A DNA stretch of 64,000 bases from Staphylotrichum longicolle (taxonomy: Eukaryota > Ascomycota > Sordariomycetes > Sordariales > Chaetomiaceae): assembly GCA_019096155.1 (NCBI GenBank), contig JAHCVI010000001.1, positions 9,610,001 through 9,674,000 of the forward strand, read 5' to 3'. The notes beneath the pieces were generated by a model. That model was not told the origin of the DNA. It searched no databases and saw only the letters and a list, made by a program, of their open reading frames with translations. Shown here piece by piece: positions 56,048 through 64,000 of the stretch (positions are counted from its first letter, which is position 1; every line of letters begins with the position of its first letter). The position numbers and the translations under genes are program-made.

Positions 56048-57127
56048 TTAATGAGGGCCAAGGTCTGCTTCAGGGTGGGTGAGCATGCAGTTGTAGTCTA
56101 GGTCGAAAGAATTCCCAATGTCGAACCACTTGTTTGCGTGAAGCCCCACGCCAGCCTCAAAAGCGGCCTGGTTCCCGGGCGAGGGCGTCTCGTACGTCGG
56201 AGGCGGCGGCGGATCCGCTGGCTCCTCAAAGTTGGAGTAGCGGTGTCGGCGCACCCAGCCCCCAAGATGGTCCTGGTAGACAAGGTCCCAGTCATTGATC
56301 TTGACCATGTCTTCCTCGTTGGTGACGGCGCGGTGGTGACTGGGCGACATGGCCAGCATGCACAGCCACCACAGGGCGAGATCCGACGTCAGGACCTCGG
56401 CGCCGTGTCGGGACCACGGGATCGGCATGAAGGCCGCCTTCCACCCTGCGCCTCTCTTGCTGTAGCAGAACACCACCAGCTCCTCGTCCGTCTGGATGTA
56501 CCCGTACCGGGTGCCCGCCTTGTCGCAGATGTTGGCCAGCTGCCGGACGGGCCAGAGCAGCTCCCCCGTGACGCTGCCGGACTGGATCTGGTTTGCGAGC
56601 GTCCCGCCGCTCCACTTCCGGCTGGGCCGCCCCAGACCAACCACGAGGTTCTGGATGGGAAAGTCATCTAGTCCGATGATGTGGTCGACGGTGAGTCTCT
56701 GGCGCACGTTGCGGAGCTTGGCAATGACCGACTGGTCCGCCGTCGAATGGACGTGGTGGAGGACAGTGCCTGGGTAGAGTCCGAGGTGCGACTTTGCGCG
56801 CTCGAGCACCGGCCGCAGCAGCCCGTCGTTCCAGCCGATGAGCTCCTTCACGTCGGCCGCGCTGTTGGTGGCAAGACCCTGCAGCAACTGGTCCGCTCGG
56901 GGGTAGGGCCGCTGGACTTCCAAGGCGAGGATGTGCCCGTAGCTCTCGTTGAGGTTAGCCAGGTTGAACTCGTCCCAGACGGCAACTTCAAGATCTGGCC
57001 AGGTCCAGCCGATGGTGTTTCGACTAGCTGCTGCTGATGCACGGCAGGGGACGGGTAGCTTCTGCTGGGTGAGAACCTGCCGCAGCGTGGGCGTGGCATA
57101 CTGTTCGTTCATGACGGAGTGGCCCAT
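56048..57127 (-). CDS. uncharacterised fungal protein, single exon
   Basis: A 359-residue frame with no intron, convergent with the Fta2-like gene across 162 bp. The middle holds GLDDFPIQNLVVGLGRPSRKW and then ELLWPVRQLANICDKAGTRYGYIQTDEELVVFCYS. From memory, lineage-specific fungal proteins share this kind of W-x-x-P-x-x-Q...C...TRYGYI-x-T-D-E-E-L block, possibly a PD-(D/E)XK-like nuclease fold, but I cannot prove that here. The C-terminal part contains WWLCMLAMSPSHHRAV, KINDWDLVYQDHLGGWVRRHRYS and a poly-Pro stretch. No signal peptide or transmembrane helix. The ATG at 57127 is the first in frame; MNEQYATPTL at 57112 is an alternative. The frame is long, codon-biased like its neighbours and unlikely to be chance. 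Confidence 0.7.
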   Translation of the reverse strand: MGHSVMNEQYATPTLRQVLTQQKLPVPCRASAAASRNTIGWTWPDLEVAVWDEFNLANLNESYGHILALEVQRPYPRADQLLQGLATNSAADVKELIGWNDGLLRPVLERAKSHLGLYPGTVLHHVHSTADQSVIAKLRNVRQRLTVDHIIGLDDFPIQNLVVGLGRPSRKWSGGTLANQIQSGSVTGELLWPVRQLANICDKAGTRYGYIQTDEELVVFCYSKRGAGWKAAFMPIPWSRHGAEVLTSDLALWWLCMLAMSPSHHRAVTNEEDMVKINDWDLVYQDHLGGWVRRHRYSNFEEPADPPPPPTYETPSPGNQAAFEAGVGLHANKWFDIGNSFDLDYNCMLTHPEADLGPH

Positions 57128-59401
57128 TAAAACAGGACAAAAAAAGGGGTTTAGTTTTGATTGAGGATGAGGGATGCGGTAGCGAAGAAGTGGCAGTTTT
57201 GAAGGCGAGGCTCAAGAGACCGAATAAACAAAGGAGAGCGTTGTTGCCTGCCTCTCTTCTTTCCCTTGCCCGTGCTTAACTTGAGGCCATCCGTGTTGGC
57301 GGCAAGGCGGGTGTAACACTTGTGTCCGTTGGCTGTGTTGCCGACGGCCCAACTGACCGGGACACGCCTAGCCAGACAAAGCCTTGCGGCACATTCCAGA
57401 GCATCTCAATGTCAGAGGCGAGGAGGGAAAGGAGATGTATCATAAATCACATGCGTGCTTGTTTCGATAGGGGTTCAGGGTTCAAACTCAAATTGAACTC
57501 CTCCCTCGGCGATTCAGAGTCCACTTTCAGCGCAAATGTATAGAAACAGTATCTTGTGGTCGAGCTAGTCAACATGTTTCTCAACAGGGTTGTCCGTCTG
57601 TACAATAAGCCAATACCCGACGTCGTTTTGTTGCTCGAATGGGAATCTGGCCAGGGACACGGCTTCAAAGCCACGAGACGAGGGGTTTGCGAACAAATAA
57701 GTATCAGCTGGACGGAGAAGGTGAATGGGATGCCCTGCATTCTAAAATTCCTTTATGCTTTGGCCTTGACGCATCAGGTGCGGAAATCGACTGCGGGTGT
57801 GATGTGTCTTGGTGGGAAAGTCGAGATAACCTGGGGCGAGGTTGATCATTCGTTGTCATCAGGACTCGGTTGCATTTTCTGAGTCAAGAATGTCAAGACC
57901 GTGCGTTAATGAGCAGCAGTGGCTACTCATACCCATCTATGTCCCTGTGACGTCGGAGCGTGAACCGTGTTGAAGCAAAAGAGAGAGCACCAAGACGACA
58001 TGACCTCCAGATGCGGACTATAGTGAACTGATGTTCGAGGAGAGGTTTCACGTGGCTGAACAGCCCGATCATCAACTCAGCAATTGATATCGTGTTGGAG
58101 TAGGGGTGTTTCTTTCCCTACCGACCATGAACACCTCAAGCGGCTCAGCAGCCGACGGAATACTTACAACCTCACACACCCAAAAGCTGAAAAGCCCAAG
58201 GCGGGACCAAACAGACCACACCGCCACCTCCACCACCACCTTTGGTCCTGTCAACCTCTCGATACCAAGAAAGCGGGCGCCGTGCGCCATCTGCCGTCTG
58301 CCGCCCCGCCGGCGTCGGTCCCGGCAGGGTGACGCGTAACCACCTTCCCTTGGCATGCACGCCGTGATCCGGTACCGTCTCTCGGCATCCTCTCTATTCT
58401 CCATGATCAAGGCCGGTCGTACTGCACTTACGGTGCAGAGAGTGGTACGTATGTGTGCGCAGTCGATGGGGAGTTGAGGTGGGCCGGGAACGGGAGCTAC
58501 TGCGGTAGGACCCCGCGTACGCCCTCAGCACAGCACAGCACAGCACAGCACCGCACGACAGGACGGTTGCCGCGTGGTGTTGGGTCTCGTTCGTGATACA
58601 GCACCAACCTGCATATCAAGGTGGGTGGGCTATCGAGTGATGTGGGACCAGAACCAGGACCACGGAGCCAAGCCCGGGGGCATGCGGCTCATGAAACAAC
58701 CCGTCCCGTCCGGTAGTGCCTCACCCCTCTACTACCTTGGCGACCCGACTGGCCTGTGGGAGGGTTGGAGGCCGCTTGTCTGGGGTTGCATAGTGGTGTT
58801 GGTGATGATAACTTGGTGGTGACTGCAGGGCCACACCAACTGCCCTCAGCTGCTTTAGGTCCGCAGTAGGTGATTCGTTCCCGGCGGGTTGGTGTTACTC
58901 GGGGCGTTTGTGTATGTGCGTATGTAAGCGGAGGTGTAGGTGTCCAAAACAAGCCCCCCATTCCATCATGCCCATCCCATCCCATCCCCATGCCGAGAAA
59001 CAGAGGGATGGGAAGGATCCCGCGTGCGGGACCGATTGGATTGCGTTGGTCGAAATCGAGAAGATCTACAGCCCAGTTGTGTCAAACGCCGTGTCGAGCT
59101 GAGGTGACGCAACCAGAGCTCAACACCACAGACCCGCATTTCCGAACAGACAATAGCGTGGTTGGAAGTCAAACTCACAGTGACGGCCGATGACACAACT
59201 CGCAACTCTTGTCCTTCAGCATAGCTGGTGATCGAGGAATCGATCCTATGAGTCACGACGATTGCTAGATAGATAGATTTTCGGCTGATCCCGTAGTATC
59301 TACAACTTGGATAAAGACGTTCGCTTCTACTGAACTTTTCTTCTCATCCATCTACCAACACCAACAGTTAGACCAGAGCAATCTTCGAGATATCCAACAC
59401 C
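57128..59401. other. 2.3-kb gene-poor region
   Basis: No frame longer than about 110 codons and none recognisable. A CAGCA pentanucleotide repeat lies at 58526-58556. Codon use and splice signals give no support for genes at 57556-57882 or 58072-58410. Confidence 0.5.
58526..58556. repeat. CAGCA pentanucleotide repeat
   Basis: About six tandem copies of a 5-bp unit (CAGCA/CACAG), in non-coding sequence. Confidence 0.8.
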
Positions 59402-59578
59402 ATGCGTTTCAGCAGCTTTAGTCTCGTCATTTTCGTCCTGCTCGGGCGCGGAGCCTTCGCGGCACCCCTCGCACAGCCAGCACACACGCCTCGAGACTCC
59501 CACGCGCAAGGAAACGTTCATGTGCGTGGGATCCTCTGTGGCGCTCTCAAAGGGTTGCTTGGGGCGCACTGCACATAA
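59402..59578 (+). CDS. 58-residue small secreted peptide precursor
   Basis: Single exon without introns. Residues 1-21 (MRFSSFSLVIFVLLGRGAFAA) form a textbook signal peptide ending in A-F-A-A, after which PLAQPAHTPRDSHAQGN looks like a short propeptide. The C-terminal 18 residues, VRGILCGALKGLLGAHCT, hold the only two cysteines ten positions apart around a Leu/Gly-rich, possibly amphipathic segment that could close into a disulfide loop. The start has a good context (CACCATGCG). No family is recognised. It could be a signalling or antimicrobial-type peptide or a small effector-like secreted protein; these are guesses from size and layout. It stands alone within 4.5 kb lacking any other gene. 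A 23-bp tandem repeat follows 60 bp after the stop. Confidence 0.55.
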   Translation: MRFSSFSLVIFVLLGRGAFAAPLAQPAHTPRDSHAQGNVHVRGILCGALKGLLGAHCT

Positions 59579-61726
59579 CACTCTCAGGAGACGAGAGAAG
59601 GTACCTGAGTTTGTCTTTTATTCTGTACAGCTGCGGGACAGGGGGCTAAAGTCCCAGCAAGCAGGGGGCTAAAGTCCCAGCAAGCAGGGGCGCGCCGAGC
59701 CTTCTTACTCACGACTGACAAATGGCTTGGTGCTGGACGGACAGACGGCGCAGCTGGAAGCACCCAAGGACCTTTTTGGTGATTTTTTCGATCGCACCGA
59801 GATGAGACGAAAAAAGGGTCATTGAAACGCCAAGTTTCTGGTGTCGTCATCCATGGATTCCCAGGGGCTGGGGAAACAAACAAACCTGTACACCAAAACC
59901 GCATCCCAAGCTTCCAGAGCCCGTTTCTCTACCAAAGAACCCTCAATAATAAAAGAGAAAATATGCACTGCAATGCCCTCCAATCTCTTATTCACTCTAG
60001 CACATTTTCTTTCAGAAATGACGACAGGTTTGTGCTTGTATCTTCATCGCTCACATCGTCGATGAGAGGCGTGTGGGGCGCCAAATCCCAGGTTTGGTGA
60101 ACGGATATATTGGCCAGAAGGGGGGAGCTGCAGAGCCTGCAGGGCTTATTTGGCGAACGGTGATCGTCGGACGGAGTGCTCGAACACAGCGGCTGAGAAG
60201 AGCGCTGGGTTGCCGTGTACAAACGTTATGGTCTCGAACTGGTGGCGGGCCGAACCGCTGGGAATTTTTTAGATCGTCGGGGTAATCCCGCCGACTGACT
60301 GTCTTGTTGAACAGCATTTCGCGGAGGCTGATGATCACCGAGACATCTCGAGAACCCCCCTTGGCGACTTGGCGGGGTCTTTTACGGGCTTCGTAAACTT
60401 GGCAACCGAATGGTACTACTGAGAGCCACGGTTGTTGTTGGAGTTGACAGCTTCGTGTCAACCGGAAATCTGAAAGACAGCGCGAGAGAAACATGGTTCA
60501 GACTTCAGAGGGTCTGGACCTCCGTGGGGCTTGGGTTTAGCGCGCGGCATTCACATCGCCCGCTGGCCAGATGGTACTTTGGGCCTGGGTTGCGGGCTGG
60601 GCTGGCCCAAGAGTCTCTCGGGAGCTTTGCCGCATTCAGTCGGGCGCTTTGAGATGCCCGTCGGGTACCCCACGAACCCGGAACGCGTTTCACCCCCCCT
60701 CGATGCTCCGTCCTCTGTGGCCGAGAGGTGCCCATAGGCCTGCCGAAAGGGAGGAGGCGTCAAAGAACCTCGAGAAGGATGATGTATGTTACTGGAGCAG
60801 AAACACGGTTTTGACTTGCATGCTGCCCCAGTGTCGATCCATATCTGCTTTCTTTCTCGTGTGCCGGCAACGACTCCAACCGAGACCAAGCTCGCCAAGT
60901 CAAGAGCCACGCAAACAAACGTGGACCGTGTGGCTGTGACAGATGCGGCCCGAACTTTGTTAGTTGACGTCTCCGATCATGCTGCCCACATCTCGCTGCA
61001 AGTGCTGCATGAAGGCGCTGCAGCAATGACAGCATCGTCACGGGCGAGAGCCTTTCTTTGCGCCAAGGTGTTCGGATGAGATCCCGTAACTCTCCTCGAG
61101 CTCCCGTTGGATCAGGGGCTGCAGAGGTGTGCTGGCATGGCTGTCGGCCGACTGGGGCTGAAGGATGTCAGATCGCATCGATACCTCAAACGGTAAACCC
61201 AAAGTCCCCCCCCCCCCTGCGCGGAAGTTTTGTACTGCACGGAAGTTTCATTCAGCACATGGCCCCGAACCGTACCCAAAAAAGTAGGGAGGAGAGGCGC
61301 AGGACTGTATGCAATCGTATAAGGCACATGTGCCCTCCGCACTCCTCAAACACGCCGATTCGTCCTCGCTCTTTGTGCCATCCTTTTTTTCCCGAGTGCG
61401 CTGGGCGGAGGTTTGTCGCCTTCTCTCATTGTTTTAAGTGACCATTGTCTCACTCAGTTCAACGTTCGGCGGCCCCCATCTGAGTCCGAGACTCGACGGC
61501 ACTTCCCTCCCCCAACGGTGTTACACCCATTGTCTGTTAGTTTCAAAGCAGTACTCGACCGCGAACCAGCGCTTTCTGGATAACCCGTCAATATATACGA
61601 CCTGACCCAAAGCAATTGGAGCAATTGGACTGTGACTGATAGACAGGGCGCGCGAGTATCAATTGCACCCTTTTAGCTTTTTGGCGAGCTTCCACACTCG
61701 ACGATCCCTTCTTGATACTCGAGACA
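59579..61726. other. 2.1-kb gene-poor region before the cytochrome/b561 gene
   Basis: Holds a 23-bp direct repeat and the promoter of the downstream gene. A C11-12 tract is at 61206-61217. Frames up to 147 codons exist on both strands but none is recognisable. Confidence 0.5.
59639..59690. repeat. tandem direct repeat of 23 bp, two full copies
   Basis: The 23-bp unit starting CAGGGGGCTAAAGTCC occurs twice in direct succession (59639-59661, 59662-59684) with a partial third start. It lies 60 bp after the stop codon of the small secreted peptide. Confidence 0.9.
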
Positions 61727-63284
61727 ATGAAACTCTTCAGCCGGCCTGTGCTGGCTGCCGCCGTGATCGGTAAGAGCGCGCTCTCCCAGTTAGCAAGACC
61801 GCTTGACTGACCTTGCGCTGCGCAATTCCAGGTGGTGGCTTCGCTGCCGGCGACCCTGTAACAACGTGCCCTTCTGGGGGCTTGTGCTTCAGCATCGCCG
61901 TGCCCACCTCCTCAGCGAATGCTGGGTCCGGCAACATCTACTTCCAGATCAAAGCGCCAACTTCGTTGCAGTGGGTGGCATTGGGCACCGGCTCGTCCAT
62001 GTCGGGTTCCAACATCTTCCTCGTGTACCAGGATGGCAAGGGCAACGTGACCTTGTCGCCTCGCCAAGCAAGAGGATACAGCATGCCCACGCTCGCCACG
62101 GGAAGCAGCGCTGCTCGCTTGACGCTCCTCGCCGGCAGCGGGGTTAGCGCCGATGGCTCGACCATGACAGCCAACGTCGCGTGCGCCAACTGCCAGTCTT
62201 GGAACGGGGGCTCCATGTCGCTCAAGAGCACCGGTGCCGGGTGGATTGGCGCCTGGAGAGAGGGTTCCGCACTGGCGACGACGGACCAGGAAGCAAGCAT
62301 CGCTCAGCATGACGACCATACCCAATTCCGAGTCGATTTGACCCGGGCGACCATCAACTCTGACAGCAACCCTTTCTTCACGACTAGCGCTGCCGGTGGC
62401 GGCACTAACTCGGGCTCCGGCTCCGGCTCGGGCTCCGGCTCCAACACCAACTCTGGGTCTGGGTCGGGCTCCGGCTCCAATACCAACTCTGGTTCCGGCT
62501 CGGGCTCTGGTTCTGGCACCAGCTCTGGTTCCGGCTCGGGCTCGGGCTCGGGCTCTGGAAACGGCAACGGCAACGGCAACGGGAGCGGCTCGGATTCAGA
62601 CTCCGGGAGAAGCGGTTCCGACACCGGCAACGGCATCACTGTGACGACCGGCAGCAGCAAAAACGCGGTCTTGGTGGCGCACGGGGTCATCATGGCGCTG
62701 GTCATGGCTGCCCTTTATCCCCTTGGCTCACTGCTCATGCCGCTCGTGGGAAAATGGTGGGTGCACGCTGCCTGGCAAGCTGTCACCTTCTCCCTCATGT
62801 GGGCGGGTTTCGGCTTGGGCGTCGTGGTGGCCCGGGATCGCAGTATGGTGAGTGAACCTAACCTCGAGACCCCTCTTGTTTTCATGCGGCGTGAGTGAGC
62901 TGACAAACTGCCCAGCTCTTCAACCAGGCACATTCCATATTCGGCACCGTCGTCGTCGCCCTCTTTGCAATCCAGCCCGCACTCGGCTTCCTGCACCATC
63001 GGCACTTCCTCAAGACGCAGGGCCGCGGCCTGATCAGCTATGCGCACATCTGGTGGGGCCGTATCCTGATGGCGCTGGGCGTGATCAACGGCGGTCTCGG
63101 CCTGCAGTTGGCGAGGGAGAGCGACGGGCCTGTCATCGCGTACAGCGTGGTTGCTGGCGTCGTCTTCTTTTGCTACACCGGCTTCAAAGTCTGCAACTTC
63201 TTCCGCGGCGGCGTGCACACTGCCCCGAGGGCCCCCAAGGAGGAGCCTGCACCGGCGCCCAGGGCGGGAGACCAGTATATCTGA
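61727..63284 (+). CDS. secreted-side haem cytochrome (CDH-cytochrome/DOMON-like) fused to cytochrome b561 membrane domain
   Basis: Three exons (61727-61769, 61832-62847, 62916-63284) give 475 residues. MKLFSRPVLAAAVIGGGFAA is a signal peptide. Residues about 25-195 resemble the cellobiose dehydrogenase cytochrome (AA8-like) domain: CFSIAVPTSSAN, IYFQIKAPTSLQWVALGTG, then a Met in SSMSGSNIFLVYQDGKG and a His in QHDDHTQFRVDL as likely axial haem ligands. A Gly/Ser/Asn-rich linker of about 65 residues (204-270) follows. The C-terminal half has five membrane helices with b561-type histidines in VLVAHGVIM, KWWVHAAWQ, NQAHSIFG and SYAHIWWGR. Such fusions are thought to pass electrons from cytosolic donors to outer acceptors such as ferric iron or lytic enzymes. 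Absence of a flavin domain is clear. Tail is cytosolic and Pro-rich. Confidence 0.9.
62405..62605 (+). repeat. imperfect Gly-Ser coding repeat (linker of the b561 fusion)
   Basis: Repeats of GGCTCC/GGCTCG/GGTTCT hexamers with interspersed Asn and Thr codons. It codes the flexible extracellular linker between haem domain and membrane domain. Confidence 0.85.
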
Positions 63285-63949
63285 GTCAAATTCAGGGGTT
63301 TTGCGGCCGTCATGTTATGAAGCTTTTTCTTTTCTTGATATTTTAGGTCGGTAAACATAGGTGTGTTAGGTTGTTACACACGTGGGAAGATGTTTGGGTG
63401 TGTTAAGACTTATGACGAAATACTTTCAATGTTTCAAGTTACGAAATTGAATTGGTGTCTGCCATTGGCAGGGAGCAAAGCTTGGAGAGGAGAGGGAAAG
63501 AACACCTGCCTCGTGCTTGCTGGGAGTGGGGTTATTTCTGGGGAGACTCGGGATGAAGACGGAAGGTGGAGGGAATTGTTATACACCCTGTTTCCGTGTC
63601 CGCTACAGAGCAACTTGTCAAGAAGATTTAGAAAGATACAGCCAGCAACAATACTACTTTAAAATTCATCTCAGGCTTCTGTGTCTTACTGTTTTGAAGG
63701 TCACGCCGAGCTCACCCAGTTCTCCACCACGTGACCGAGCTACCGGTCCCTCCCGAATCCCCAGCTAACGCACGGGCCAGCAGCGCTAACCACCAGCGGG
63801 TGAGGTATGCACGGCACTGTGCCGGGGCATTTTGAAAACCTCTCAGCGACGGACCTCCACCTTGCCCATTCAGCAGCCAGCCCACTGCCACTCGTCTCCC
63901 CCTCCCGACACCAGGCGTGTTTAGTAGCAGCACCGCACCTCAGATCAAG
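63285..63949. other. intergenic region at right edge
   Basis: 665 bp with the 3' UTR of the b561 fusion gene and the promoter of a gene leaving the window. The last 200 bp are CT-rich. No gene inside. Confidence 0.5.
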
Positions 63950-64000
63950 ATGTTCTCCCGGGCTTCGGTACGTCGCCCTCGCCGTCAATCGGCCGTCGCT
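63950..64000 (+). CDS. first exon of a gene running off the right edge
   Basis: ATG in a good context (CAAGATGTT) codes MFSRAS and meets the consensus donor GTACGT at 63968, so exon 1 would be only 18 nt (63950-63967) and the rest is intron to the edge. A short basic start followed by an early intron is common for mitochondrial precursor genes. The product cannot be told. Confidence 0.35.
   Translation, partial: MFSRASVRRPRRQSAVA

Noticed and set aside
57556..57882. Possible 108-codon gene
   Set aside because: First codon is GTG; no motif; an equally long frame exists on the other strand.
1..64000. Transposons, CRISPR arrays, bacterial operons
   Set aside because: No terminal repeats, transposase or reverse-transcriptase motifs, or spaced direct repeats were seen; gene structure is eukaryotic throughout.

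Overview
This window is nuclear DNA of a filamentous ascomycete. Genes are split by many short GT-AG introns (mostly 50-110 bp), coding exons strongly favour G or C at third positions, and several products are typical of Pezizomycotina: a CDH-type cytochrome/b561 fusion, a CLR-1-like Zn2Cys6 regulator, an Fta2-type protein and a chromate transporter. The overall look is Sordariomycetes, probably Sordariales and perhaps Chaetomiaceae. The species cannot be fixed by eye.

Layout. 1-1763 (-) is a soluble fumarate reductase cut by the left edge. 3367-4223 (+) is a secreted FAS1-domain protein. 5147-10023 (+) is the Sin3 corepressor. 10740-11918 (+) is a mitochondrial two-helix membrane protein. 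12049-13853 (-) is a ChrA-type transporter. 15032-18034 (-) is a Zn2Cys6 regulator resembling CLR-1, preceded by 4.1 kb without a credible gene. 22140-22885 (+) is a MIP18/Cia2 protein. 25145-28600 (-) is the spliceosomal GTPase Snu114, whose last exon as given carries three small indels. 29046-30389 (+) is acetyl-CoA acetyltransferase. 30692-31955 (-) is a WDR89-like protein. 32572-35276 (+) is Hrd3/Sel1L. 35676-37067 (+) is an Sfr1/Mei5-like recombination factor. 37683-38673 (+) is Sdh2. 39128-39893 (-) and 41567-42372 (+) are two secreted proteins, the second built from a duplicated five-cysteine module. 42746-44751 (-) is ADE2. 45288-46728 (+) is a dihydrouridine synthase. 47338-48874 (-) is a cyclin K/T-like protein. 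49242-50960 (-) is Prp4. 52231-53817 (+) is an S6-kinase-like AGC kinase. 54610-55885 (+) is an Fta2-like degenerate kinase and 56048-57127 (-) an unidentified fungal protein. 59402-59578 (+) is a 58-residue secreted peptide. 61727-63284 (+) is a haem cytochrome/b561 protein. A first exon at 63950 starts a gene that leaves the window.

Most genes are unlinked housekeeping functions: splicing (Snu114, Prp4), transcription (Sin3, cyclin), ER quality control (Hrd3), respiration (Sdh2, fumarate reductase), purine and sterol precursor synthesis (ADE2, thiolase), tRNA modification and Fe-S delivery (Cia2). The right part (about 54-62 kb) is gene-poor and accessory-like. No transposon, rRNA, tRNA or CRISPR array was recognised. 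Exon boundaries were chosen by hand from splice consensus plus reading-frame continuity. Each spliced model closes in frame except snu114, which is off by one base; the sfr1 first intron is uncertain.
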